In this document: piece by piece, positions 51,304 to 59,457 of the stretch | How the letters are laid out: every line of letters begins with the position of its first letter | Numbering within the stretch: the stretch's first letter is position 1 | From: Cruoricaptor ignavus | Lineage (GTDB): Bacteria > Bacteroidota > Bacteroidia > Flavobacteriales > Weeksellaceae | NCBI RefSeq assembly: GCF_900141665.1 | Contig: NZ_FQYI01000002.1 | Span: 248,001 to 312,000 of the forward strand | Direction of reading: 5' to 3' | DNA: 64,000 nucleotides | The notes under the pieces: model-generated | What the model saw: only the letters and a program-made list of their open reading frames with translations | Databases searched by the model: none | What the model was told of the DNA's origin: nothing | Made by a program: the position numbers and the translations under genes

Positions 51304-53238
51304 TCATACATCAATGTTGGCATACACAGCATTACGCTCAATGAATTCCCGTCTTGGCGGCACTTCATCGCCCATCAGCATTGAGAAGATATTGTCTGCT
51401 TCCGCCAGGCTTTCAATCGTCACCTGTTTTAGAATTCTGTTCTCCGGGTTCAGCGTAGTTTCCCAAAGCTGCTCAGGGTTCATCTCACCAAGACCCTTGT
51501 ACCTCTGCACTTCCACGCCTTTCCCATCATCCGCCATTTCCAGCGTTTTTTCCTCGCGCTCTTTTTCGTTGTAGGCATATACTTTTTTGTTGCCCTTCTT
51601 CAGAAGGTAAAGCGGCGGCTGAGCGATGTAAACATAGCCCTGCTCGATGAGTTCCTTCATATAGCGGAAGAAAAAGGTGAGAATCAGGGTGGAAATATGC
51701 GAGCCATCGATATCAGCATCCGTCATAATCACGATTTTATGATAGCGTAACTTACTCAGGTTCAATGCTTTAGAATCTTCTTCCGTACCAACCGAAACGC
51801 CGAGTGCTGTGTAGATATTTTTTATCTCGTCGTTTTCGTAAACCTTATGTAACATAGATTTTTCCACATTCAGAATTTTTCCGCGAAGTGGAAGTATCGC
51901 CTGAAAATGCCGGTCTCTGCCCTGCTTTGCAGTTCCACCTGCAGAATCACCTTCCACAAGGAATATTTCCGAAATTTCAGGATCCTTGGAAGAGCAGTCC
52001 GAAAGTTTTCCCGGCAAGCCTGCACCACCCATCGGCGATTTTCTCTGCACCAGCTCCCTTGCTTTTTTCGCGGCCTGCCGTGCTTTGGCTGCCAGCACCA
52101 CTTTCTGCACGATTTGGTTGGCTTCGCCAGGATTTTCTTCCAGGAAGTTGCTCAGCATTTCGCCTACGATTTTATCTACAGCGCCGGAAACTTCCGAGTT
52201 GCCCAGCTTTGTTTTCGTTTGGCCTTCAAACTGCGGCTCCATCACCTTCACGGAAATCACCGCCGTTAATCCTTCGCGGAAATCGTCACCCGTAATCTCA
52301 ACTTTTTCTTTCTGCGGGATGCCCTTTTCATCGGCATACCTTTTCAGCGTTCTCGTCAAAGCCCTGCGGAAGCCTGCCAGATGCGTTCCGCCTTCGTGCG
52401 TATTGATGTTATTGACATAAGAGTGCAGGTTTTCGTTGAAAGAGGTGTTGTAGCGCATCGCCACTTCCACAGGGATGTTATCGCGCTCGCCTTCCATAAA
52501 GATGACATTCTGCATAATGCTTTCGCGGTTGCCATCGATATATTCCACGAATTCCTTCAGGCCGCCTTCCGAATAGAATTCATCGTGGCGGAAGCTGCCG
52601 TCCTCATTTTTCGTGCGTTCATCCGTCAGCAAGATTTTGATGCCTTTGTTCAGGTACGAAAGTTCGCGGAGCCTGTTTGCCAAGGTATCATAGTTGTATT
52701 CCAGCTCGGTAAAGATTTTCTCATCCGGCTGAAAAAACTGCCTTGTGCCGCGCTTTTCGCTCTGCCCTATTTCCTGCACATCGGTTTTAGCCTTGCCTTC
52801 GGAATAGCTTTGCTGGTAAATTTTCCCGTCTCGGTAAACGGTGGTAACCATCTCGGTAGATAGCGCATTCACGCAGGAGACGCCCACACCGTGCAAGCCT
52901 CCGGAAACTTTGTAAGAGTCCTTGTCGAATTTTCCGCCGGCACCAATCTTCGTCATCACCACTTCCAGCGCAGATTTCTGCTCCTTCTCGTGATAATCCA
53001 CCGGAATTCCGCGGCCATTATCCGTCACCTCTATACCATTGCCCTCCTTTATCGTCACCGTAATTTCATCGCAGTAGCCAGCCAAGGCCTCGTCAATCGA
53101 GTTGTCCACCACTTCGTAAACCAGGTGGTGCAAACCGCGGGCACCCACATCACCAATGTACATCGAAGGGCGCATCCTCACATGCTCCATCCCTTCCAGC
53201 GATTGTATGCTGCTCGCCGTATATTTCTTTTCGCTCAT
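51304..53238 (-). CDS. gyrB: DNA gyrase subunit B
   Basis: ATPase subunit that, with GyrA, supercoils DNA. It has 644 residues, the length of the Bacteroidota form without the E. coli insert. The GHKL ATPase motifs are [33 protein letters not shown], and [15 protein letters not shown]. The Toprim region has [26 protein letters not shown] and DADIDGSHI. The C-terminal end is [25 protein letters not shown]. It is transcribed away from the lipoprotein at 53378 and ends at a terminator. Confidence 0.97.
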   Translation of the reverse strand: [644 protein letters not shown]

Positions 53239-53377
53239 ATCAAATTTTATTTGGGCGAATTTTCATTTTTTTTCGCCAAAAAGATTAGCAAATATCGTAA
53301 AAATCTTTGGATTTTGTATGATGATTTCCGAAAAACCGAGTCATCGAAATTGAATAACTTTAGCCAAAATTTTAATT

Positions 53378-54031
53378 ATGAAAAAACTTCTGAGCCTGCT
53401 GATGATACTGGTACTTTTGGCTTGCCAAAACGAGAAACCGAACCTAAATCAGACAGATAATACCGATGAAACTGCGGCGCAAACTGATGCGGAAACAAGC
53501 AAGGTAGAAAAAATTGCGAAAGAGCAAATCCCGGCAGAGATAAAATTTGAAGGGGATCTAGTGGAAGCAAGAGCCTGGCTATCTTCGGACGGTGAGCACT
53601 TCGTGATTTTTTCCTCACAATATACGGAAGAAAGCGGCGATATTTTTGCTTATGAATTCTTGAAGAATGGCGATAAAGTGCAACAATTGTGGAGCGTTCA
53701 GGATGAAGTTACGAATTGCTCACTGGCAAAAGCGCTTGAATTTCTGCCGGAATCTTTTCAGTTTTCCGATTTTGATAAAAACAACGAAACGGAAGTTTGG
53801 CTTGCCTACAAAAACGGTTGCCGTGGCGGTATGGATCCGGTGGATTTAAAAATACTGATGTTTGAAAACGGCGTGAAATACGAGCTTTCCGGCAAAACTG
53901 CACTCAGCGAAGACGAGCGCCATGAAGGTTTTAAAATGAATGCTGCGCTGCAAAATGCGCCAGCACACTTCAAATCTTACTTCGAGCAGATGTGGCACGA
54001 ATTTCAGGTGGAAAACCTGCAAGCTGATTAG
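53378..54031 (+). CDS. Hypothetical lipoprotein
   Basis: A 217-residue lipoprotein. [17 protein letters not shown] has a lipobox (LLAC) for lipid attachment. The first ~25 mature residues form an acidic, Thr/Asn-rich linker. The folded part (from about residue 50) has alternating strands: [50 protein letters not shown], and [35 protein letters not shown], with two cysteines that could pair. It resembles flavobacterial proteins annotated M949_RS01915 (surface polysaccharide), from memory and with low confidence. It precedes prfB by 85 bases. Confidence 0.75.
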   Translation: MKKLLSLLMILVLLACQNEKPNLNQTDNTDETAAQTDAETSKVEKIAKEQIPAEIKFEGDLVEARAWLSSDGEHFVIFSSQYTEESGDIFAYEFLKNGDKVQQLWSVQDEVTNCSLAKALEFLPESFQFSDFDKNNETEVWLAYKNGCRGGMDPVDLKILMFENGVKYELSGKTALSEDERHEGFKMNAALQNAPAHFKSYFEQMWHEFQVENLQAD

Positions 54032-54055
54032 GCTGTTGATTTTCCTTTTAGAGTT

Positions 54056-54095
54056 TATTTTCTACTTGGCTCTTTTACTTTTACCTGGCTCTTCC
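54056..54095. repeat. Direct repeat of TACTTGGCTCTTTT-type words before prfB
   Basis: CTACTTGGCTCTTTTAC is followed by TTTTACCTGGCTCTTCC. The T-rich strand and the GGCTCTT core are repeated. A related tract with TTTTTACTTTTGCC lies between the TPR and era genes (about 37580). Such words are common in intergenic regions of this group; function unknown. Confidence 0.45.
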
Positions 54096-54104
54096 GCAAA
54101 TTCT

Positions 54105-54112
54105 TATTTTTG
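54105..54112 (+). promoter_or_regulatory. -7 promoter box (TATTTTTG) for prfB, four bases from the start
   Basis: Exact TAnnTTTG match ending four bases before the ATG at 54117. It predicts a leaderless mRNA and fixes the prfB start in a longer open frame. Confidence 0.65.
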
Positions 54113-54116
54113 CCGA

Positions 54117-55229
54117 ATGATTACGGCGGAGCAACTGAAGGATGCGAAAACGCGCATCGAAGATTTACATAAATTTTTGCAGATTGAGCGCAAGACAATT
54201 GAGATTGCGAACGATGACGAAAAAACGGCAGCGCCCGGTTTTTGGGACAATGCCAAGGAAGCGGAGGTGTTTCTGAAACAGCTGCGTTCCAAAAAGAAAT
54301 GGGTGGAAGATTACAGCGAAATCCACACGATGTTTGAAGATTTGCAGGTCCTTGCGGAATTTGCAAAAGAAGATGAAGATTCTGCGGCAGAACTGGAGGC
54401 CCAGTTTCCGGACCTTATCGAAAAAATCGAAAATCTGGAGTTTAAAAATATGCTTTCCAACGAAGGCGATGAGCTTTCTGCGGTGCTGCAGATCACTGCT
54501 GGTGCCGGCGGAACGGAAAGCTGCGACTGGGCAGGAATGCTGATGCGGATGTACACCATGTGGGCCGATAAACAGGGCTACAAAGTGCGCGAGCTGAACT
54601 TTCAAGAAGGCGATGTGGCAGGCGTGAAAACCGTAACGCTGGAGATTGAGGGTGAATATGCCTTCGGCTACCTGAAAGGTGAAAACGGCGTGCACAGGCT
54701 GGTGCGCATTTCGCCCTTCGATTCAAATGCGAAGCGCCACACAAGTTTCGTTTCCGTTTATGTTTATCCTTTGGTGGACGACACGATTGAAATCACCATC
54801 AATCCTGCGGATATTTCCTTCGAAACGATGCGCTCTTCAGGAGCCGGCGGGCAGAATGTGAACAAGGTGGAAACTGCGGTAAGGCTACGCCACGCACCTA
54901 CTGGCATCATCATCGAAAATTCGGAATCGCGTTCGCAGCTTCAGAACAAGGAAAAAGCATTGCAACTTTTGAAATCGCGACTTTACGAAATGGAGCTGGA
55001 AGAGCGGATGAAGGCGCGCAACGAAATAGAGGCGAATAAGATGAAAATAGAATGGGGCAGCCAAATCCGAAACTATGTGATGCACCCATACAAGTTGGTG
55101 AAAGATGTGCGCAGCGGCCACGAAACAAGCGATGTGGATGCGGTGATGAACGGGAACATTACGCCCTTCCTGAAAGCATTTCTAATGGCAGATGGTACTG
55201 CGGTGAGTGAGGAGGACCTCGATTTATAA
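54117..55229 (+). CDS. prfB: Peptide chain release factor 2, uninterrupted frame
   Basis: Ends translation at UGA and UAA. It has 370 residues. The tripeptide anticodon is S199-P-F201 and the catalytic GGQ is G244-G-Q246 in [13 protein letters not shown]. In many bacteria prfB needs a +1 frameshift at an early in-frame UGA; here the region ([12 protein letters not shown]) is one continuous frame with no UGA, so that autoregulatory signal is absent. The open frame begins at 53940 but the -7 box four bases before 54117 and homologue length identify the start. Confidence 0.96.
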   Translation: MITAEQLKDAKTRIEDLHKFLQIERKTIEIANDDEKTAAPGFWDNAKEAEVFLKQLRSKKKWVEDYSEIHTMFEDLQVLAEFAKEDEDSAAELEAQFPDLIEKIENLEFKNMLSNEGDELSAVLQITAGAGGTESCDWAGMLMRMYTMWADKQGYKVRELNFQEGDVAGVKTVTLEIEGEYAFGYLKGENGVHRLVRISPFDSNAKRHTSFVSVYVYPLVDDTIEITINPADISFETMRSSGAGGQNVNKVETAVRLRHAPTGIIIENSESRSQLQNKEKALQLLKSRLYEMELEERMKARNEIEANKMKIEWGSQIRNYVMHPYKLVKDVRSGHETSDVDAVMNGNITPFLKAFLMADGTAVSEEDLDL

Positions 55230-55296
55230 TTAAAAGTGAAAAGTTGAAAACTGGAAATAATTTTATATTTTGACTTTCACTTTTTAACTATTTACT

Positions 55297-55304
55297 TATT
55301 TTTG
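55297..55304 (+). promoter_or_regulatory. -7 promoter box (TATTTTTG) for the DedA gene
   Basis: TAnnTTTG match 16 bases before the ATG at 55321. A TTTG at 55269 is 24 bases upstream. Confidence 0.5.
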
Positions 55305-55320
55305 TCGGAATTTGAATTTT

Positions 55321-55998
55321 ATGGAGCATTTTGAGAGTTGGAAAGACCTGCTGAATCCGGAATTTTACATAAAGCTGGGCGGCTTTTGGATGGTGCTTTT
55401 CATCGTTTTTGCCGAAACCGGCTTGCTGGTAGGCTTTTTCCTCCCCGGAGATTCACTACTGTTTGTAGCGGGAATCTATGCGCACGAAATGATTGACGCA
55501 ACCTTCGGGAGCACCGGCAACGACCTCCTCGATACTTCGATCTTTGCCAGCTGTGTAGCATTTGCAGCCTTTGTAGGCAACGAACTGGGCTATTGGTTCG
55601 GCCGCAAAACAGGACCGGCGCTTTTCAAAAAGGAAGACACCTTCCTTTTCAAAAAAAAGCACCTCTACCAAGCACAAGATTTCTTTGATAAAAACGGAGC
55701 GCTTGCAGTAATTGCCGCCCGCTTCCTCCCCATCATCCGGACTTTCGTGCCAGTGGTAGCCGGGATTGTCCAGATGGATAAAAACAAATTCCTCCGTGAT
55801 AACCTGATAGGTGCCATTCTGTGGTCATTCACAATGGTTTTTGCAGGGCACTACCTTGATAAACTTTTCCTAACTCAATTCGGGATCGACCTGAAGTCTC
55901 ACCTGGAGATGATCATCATCATCATCGTAGCCATTACTACCCTACCCGTGATTGTCAAATTTTTCTTTGGTAAAAAGGATGAGCCGAATGGAGTTTAA
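55321..55998 (+). CDS. DedA family protein
   Basis: A 225-residue inner-membrane protein of the DedA/VTT family, whose members scramble or flip phospholipids such as undecaprenyl phosphate. Hydrophobic helices are FWMVLFIVFAETGLLVGFFLPGDSLLF, IFASCVAFAAFVGNELGYWFG, and the C-terminal WSFTMVFAGHYLDKLF and LEMIIIIIVAITTLPVIVKFFFG. The conserved FLPGDS, the GYWFGRKTGPALF segment and the reentrant RFLPIIRTFVPVVAG, with catalytic acidic and arginine residues, are present. It overlaps the tsaE start by 11 bases. Confidence 0.92.
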   Translation: MEHFESWKDLLNPEFYIKLGGFWMVLFIVFAETGLLVGFFLPGDSLLFVAGIYAHEMIDATFGSTGNDLLDTSIFASCVAFAAFVGNELGYWFGRKTGPALFKKEDTFLFKKKHLYQAQDFFDKNGALAVIAARFLPIIRTFVPVVAGIVQMDKNKFLRDNLIGAILWSFTMVFAGHYLDKLFLTQFGIDLKSHLEMIIIIIVAITTLPVIVKFFFGKKDEPNGV

Positions 55999-56395
55999 GA
56001 CACAGCACCAGGCCGATTGGGAGAAGATCTCCCGAGAAGTAGCGGCAAAAATAAAGCATCCACTGCTGCTTCTGAAAGGAAACCTGGGTGCCGGCAAAAC
56101 CACCTTCACGCAAAATCTGCTGAAAGCGCTGGGCAGCACGGATGAAGTAACATCGTCCACCTACTCTATCGTGAACGAATACGAAACGCCACAGGGCAAG
56201 GTTTTTCATTTCGACCTTTACCGCCTGAAAAACGCGGCCGAAGTTTTCGACATTGGCATTGAAGAATACTTGGAAAGCGGCGCGCTCTGCATCATTGAAT
56301 GGCCAGAAGTTTTCGAGGGCGAACTCGAAAATTATCCCCGCCACGAAATGACGATCGATAATGATGGAAGCCTTAGGAAAATCACTTTTAAATAA
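55988..56395 (+). CDS. tsaE: tRNA threonylcarbamoyladenosine biosynthesis protein TsaE
   Basis: ATPase of the complex (with TsaB and TsaD) that makes t6A at position 37 of ANN-decoding tRNAs. The 135-residue protein has the P-loop GNLGAGKTTFTQ, followed by TSSTYSIVNEYET with the switch region, FDLYRLKNAAEVFDIGIEEYLE, and CIIEWPE near the end. The ATG at 55988 lies inside the end of dedA; an alternative is 55979. The alanine dehydrogenase gene follows after 102 bases. Confidence 0.93.
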   Translation: MEFKTQHQADWEKISREVAAKIKHPLLLLKGNLGAGKTTFTQNLLKALGSTDEVTSSTYSIVNEYETPQGKVFHFDLYRLKNAAEVFDIGIEEYLESGALCIIEWPEVFEGELENYPRHEMTIDNDGSLRKITFK

Positions 56396-56431
56396 TTGAT
56401 AAAACATAACCGAGCATTGATCGAATAACAC

Positions 56432-56439
56432 TAATTTTG
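56432..56439 (+). promoter_or_regulatory. -7 promoter box (TAATTTTG) for alanine dehydrogenase
   Basis: TAnnTTTG match 58 bases before the ATG. The leader contains ATCACTTATCAATCATCAAC, an inverted relative of the TGATAAATGATT words before frr. Confidence 0.4.
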
Positions 56440-56497
56440 CTGCTTAAATTTTATTGGGAAAAATCTCTTATCACTTATCAATCATCAACAATAAAAA

Positions 56498-57688
56498 ATG
56501 TCTCAAACGATATTCACGCCATTTTCCGAGCAGGATTTGCTTCCGAAGGAAGAAGTTCTGGAAGTAGTGCGGAAATCGAAAAAATTCAGCATCGGCATCC
56601 CTAAGGAAACCTGCCTGAACGAGCGCAGAACCTGTATCACGCCGGATGCCGTGCAGGTACTGACGGATGCAGGCCACGATATCATCATAGAAAGTGGCGC
56701 AGGAAAAGGCTCGTTTTTCACAGATTTGCAGTATGCAGAAGCCGGCGCAAAAATCACGAAAGACGCCGCAGAAGCCTTCGCTCAGGATTTGGTTTTAAAA
56801 ATAAATCCACCAACTGAAGACGAGATTGATTTGCTGAAGGCACACAGCTACCTGATTTCTGCTTTGCAAATCAACCTTCGGGACAAGGCCTATTTCGAAA
56901 AACTCGCGGAGAAAAAGGTAAATGCCATTGCCTTTGAATTCATTTTAGATGAGTACGGCCAGCGCTCGCTCGTGAGGCTCATCGGCGAAATTGCGGGAAC
57001 TGCCTCCGTGCTATATGCTGCGGAGCTCCTGGCACTCTCCAACGGGCTGATGCTCAGCGGAATCACGGGCGTTCGTCCGACTGAGGTTGTGATCATAGGG
57101 GCTGGAATTGTGGGGGAATTTGCCACAAAAGCAGCTATCGGCCTTGGGGCAAGCGTGAGGATTTTTGATAATTCACTCTCCAAACTTCGCCGGCTGCACA
57201 CGCTTGTAGACAGCAGGGTGCCGACATCCATCATCGACCCGAAAGAACTTCAGAAAAGCCTGCGCCGCGCTGATGTAGTGATTGGCTGCCTGCCGAGATT
57301 CTGCGCTGCCCCTTTGGTAACCGAGGATATGGTGCTTAAGATGAAAAAGGGCAGCGTAATCATTGACCTTACGATTGACAACGGAAAGGTAATTGAAACC
57401 TCCGAACTCACAACGCTGGAGGATCCGTATGTTGTAAAACACGGCATAATCCACTGCGCGGTGCCGAACCTCACTTCGAGAATCCCGAGAACCACCACGA
57501 AGGCTATTTCAAACTTTTTCCTTTCCTACATTCTCAATTACGACGAGGAAGGCGGTTTCGAAAACTATTTGCTGAAAAGCAATGAGATGAAGCAGAGCCT
57601 ATATATGTACAAGGGCAGGCATGTAAAGAAGATGATTTGCGATAAATTCGGGCTGCCCTACCACGATATCCACCTGCTACTGTTTTAA
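56498..57688 (+). CDS. ald: Alanine dehydrogenase
   Basis: Reversibly deaminates L-alanine to pyruvate with NAD. It has 396 residues of the AlaDH/PNT family. The N-terminal substrate domain starts at IGIPKETCLNERRTCITPDAVQVL after a ~30-residue extension, and KINPPTEDEIDLLKAHSYLISALQ follows. The NAD motif is VVIIGAGIVGEFATKAAIGLGA. The later GSVIIDLTIDNGK and HCAVPNLTSRIPRTTTKAISN fit. The bacterial extension is usual for Bacteroidota. It is the gene after tsaE. Confidence 0.9.
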   Translation: MSQTIFTPFSEQDLLPKEEVLEVVRKSKKFSIGIPKETCLNERRTCITPDAVQVLTDAGHDIIIESGAGKGSFFTDLQYAEAGAKITKDAAEAFAQDLVLKINPPTEDEIDLLKAHSYLISALQINLRDKAYFEKLAEKKVNAIAFEFILDEYGQRSLVRLIGEIAGTASVLYAAELLALSNGLMLSGITGVRPTEVVIIGAGIVGEFATKAAIGLGASVRIFDNSLSKLRRLHTLVDSRVPTSIIDPKELQKSLRRADVVIGCLPRFCAAPLVTEDMVLKMKKGSVIIDLTIDNGKVIETSELTTLEDPYVVKHGIIHCAVPNLTSRIPRTTTKAISNFFLSYILNYDEEGGFENYLLKSNEMKQSLYMYKGRHVKKMICDKFGLPYHDIHLLLF

Positions 57689-57690
57689 TT

Positions 57691-58065
57691 GTGAGAAAGT
57701 TAAGATTTTTTTTAATGGGCTTCATCCCCGGCCTTATCATCGTATTTTTCATTTTGAATCAGAAGGGGGCAAAATGCTCTGGATACCTGCCGGAAAGCCG
57801 CGTGATTGCGGAAACTTTGAGCAAAAAAAACTTTCACTACTCAGATGAGGCAAAAAACGCAATGCAGAAGATGCAAATTGATGAGAAATTCCTGAAGGAC
57901 AGCATCATAACGAAAGGTTCTGTGGATTTCGGTAAAAGCCACGCCCAGGAGGAGCCGTGCCCGGATTACTTCCTTACTTATCCAAAAAAAAATCCACGCC
58001 TGCAGATAACTTTCGAAAAATGTAAGGAAAGCGTGAAAGTGCTGAGCTTGCGGAAAGTGAATTAA
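57691..58065 (+). CDS. DUF4258-like small membrane-anchored protein
   Basis: A 124-residue protein. Residues 1-25 are a basic start and a hydrophobic helix (FFLMGFIPGLIIVFFIL), so it is an inner-membrane-anchored protein facing the periplasm. The rest resembles DUF4258: FHYSDEAKNAMQKMQIDEKFLKDSIITKGSVDF, followed by DYFLTYPKKNPRLQITFEKCKESVKVLSL. Two cysteines lie after the helix. The start is GTG 57691, three bases after the ald stop; an ATG at 57715 would lose the positive N-terminus. It overlaps xth by four bases at the convergent end. Confidence 0.7.
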   Translation: MRKLRFFLMGFIPGLIIVFFILNQKGAKCSGYLPESRVIAETLSKKNFHYSDEAKNAMQKMQIDEKFLKDSIITKGSVDFGKSHAQEEPCPDYFLTYPKKNPRLQITFEKCKESVKVLSLRKVN

Positions 58066-58838
58066 TCCTCCAACTCAATCCAAACCGGTGCGTGATCGCT
58101 GGTTTTCTCCCACCCTCTCACGAATTTATCCACCTGAACCTCCTTTAGTTTCGGCACCAGATCTTCACTGAGCAAAAAATGGTCGATGCGTAAACCTGCA
58201 TTCCGTTGAAAGGCCTGCCGGAAATAATCCCAAAAAGTGTAGATGGTTTCGTCCGGATAAAGGTGCCGCAAAGCATCCGTCCAACCCTGATTAACTAAAT
58301 CAAAAAAAGCGGCGCGAACTTCCGGGCGAAACAGCGCATCATCCACCCATTTTTCCGGCTTGTAAACATCTTTTTCCGTAGGCATCACATTGAAATCGCC
58401 GACGAGCATTGCAGGCTTCCCTGATGTGATGAGCATTTCGGAATGTGCGGCAAGCCGCTCGAACCATCGCATTTTATAATCGAACTTTGGTCCGGGTGCA
58501 GGGTTTCCGTTCGGAAGATATATGCAGCCGATGACTGTTTCCCGCACCATCACTTCGAGGTACCGGCTTTGCAAATCATCGTCATCGCCGTCCAAGCCGC
58601 GCCTTCGCTCTTCCATCCCAATGCCTTGCTTCGCCAAAACTGCCACGCCGTTCCAGGATTTTTGTCCGTGCCAAATGGCATCGTACCCCGCTTCATTTAT
58701 CGCCGATAGCGGAAATTTTTCCTGCGGCGCTTTCAGTTCCTGCAGGCACACCACATCTGGCTGCGTTTCGGCGAGCCATTTCAGCAAAACGGGCAATCTT
58801 CCATTGACTCCGTTTACATTATAAGTCGCGATTTTCAT
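58062..58838 (-). CDS. xth: Exodeoxyribonuclease III
   Basis: AP endonuclease and 3'-5' exonuclease of base-excision repair. It has 258 residues. The catalytic pieces are MKIATYNVNGVNGR, DVVCLQELKAPQEKFP with the metal glutamate, CIYLPNGNPAPGPKFDYKMRW, LVGDFNVMPTEKDV, FDLVNQGWTDALRH, and SDHAPVWIELE at the end. A -7 box four bases before the ATG predicts a leaderless message. Its stop overlaps the end of the DUF4258 gene. Confidence 0.95.
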   Translation of the reverse strand: MKIATYNVNGVNGRLPVLLKWLAETQPDVVCLQELKAPQEKFPLSAINEAGYDAIWHGQKSWNGVAVLAKQGIGMEERRRGLDGDDDDLQSRYLEVMVRETVIGCIYLPNGNPAPGPKFDYKMRWFERLAAHSEMLITSGKPAMLVGDFNVMPTEKDVYKPEKWVDDALFRPEVRAAFFDLVNQGWTDALRHLYPDETIYTFWDYFRQAFQRNAGLRIDHFLLSEDLVPKLKEVQVDKFVRGWEKTSDHAPVWIELED

Positions 58839-58842
58839 CAGC

Positions 58843-58850
58843 CAAAAATA
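58843..58850 (-). promoter_or_regulatory. -7 promoter box (TATTTTTG) for xth, four bases from the start
   Basis: Exact TAnnTTTG match on the minus strand whose 3' end is four bases from the ATG; predicts a leaderless mRNA. Confidence 0.6.
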
Positions 58851-58905
58851 ATGACAATATTTTTTTCGAAAGAAAAATCTGCCGGACTTTTGTTAAATTT
58901 AGCGG

Positions 58906-59385
58906 ATGAAAAATTTCATACTGAAATCTGCACTTTTCGCTTTGCTGATTTTCGCCACGCTGAATTGCAGGGGCGGAATTCCGGACGAGCAAAGCGAGAC
59001 CGATAAGGAAACGCTGATAATTTTGGGCTTCCCTGCCAATGCAGACGGAACGCCATCCGTACTGATGAAATACCGGCTGGATAAGGCGCTGAAAATTTAC
59101 AACCCGGAAAAAACCGTGGCCATCATCACCACTGGTGGCGCTGTGCAGAATAAGTTCGAAGAAGCGGTGGTGATGAAGAATTACCTCGTGCAGAAAGGCA
59201 TTCCCGCTGAAAAAATATTTGCGGAAACCAGCGCAAAAAGCACTTTTGGCAATGCGCATTATTCATCGAAAATCATCAAGAAGAAAAACCTGCCGAACCC
59301 TGTAATCGTAACTTCTGAGGAGCATAGGGAAAGAGCGGCGTGGACTTTTTCGCTTTTCCTGGAAAATTTTCGTATGGCAAATTGA
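58906..59385 (+). CDS. YdcF-family (DUF218) lipoprotein
   Basis: A 159-residue exported lipoprotein. MKNFILKSALFALLIFATLNCRG has a lipobox (TLNC). The DUF218 domain follows: ETLIILGFPANADGTPSVLMKYRLDKALKIYNPEKTVAIITTGGAVQNKFEEAVVMKNYLVQKGIPAEKIFAETSAKSTFGNAHYSSKII, with the conserved GGAV, and a later VIVTSEEHRERA. E. coli YdcF and SanA are linked to envelope barrier functions, but the activity is unknown. The domain ends a little early (ENFRMAN). A near-consensus -7 box (TAAATTTA) precedes it. Confidence 0.85.
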   Translation: MKNFILKSALFALLIFATLNCRGGIPDEQSETDKETLIILGFPANADGTPSVLMKYRLDKALKIYNPEKTVAIITTGGAVQNKFEEAVVMKNYLVQKGIPAEKIFAETSAKSTFGNAHYSSKIIKKKNLPNPVIVTSEEHRERAAWTFSLFLENFRMAN

Positions 59386-59416
59386 AGGCGTGGTTTGAAA
59401 GTTGGTGGCAAATCAT

Positions 59417-59424
59417 TAAATTTG
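59417..59424 (+). promoter_or_regulatory. -7 promoter box (TAAATTTG) for pruA
   Basis: Exact TAnnTTTG match 33 bases before the ATG. Confidence 0.5.
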
Positions 59425-59457
59425 TGAAAATCATTTAGCAATAAAAATTTTCAAGAT

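Noticed and set aside
53940-54116. N-terminal extension of prfB
   Set aside because: It overlaps the end of the lipoprotein gene and precedes the -7 box four bases before 54117.
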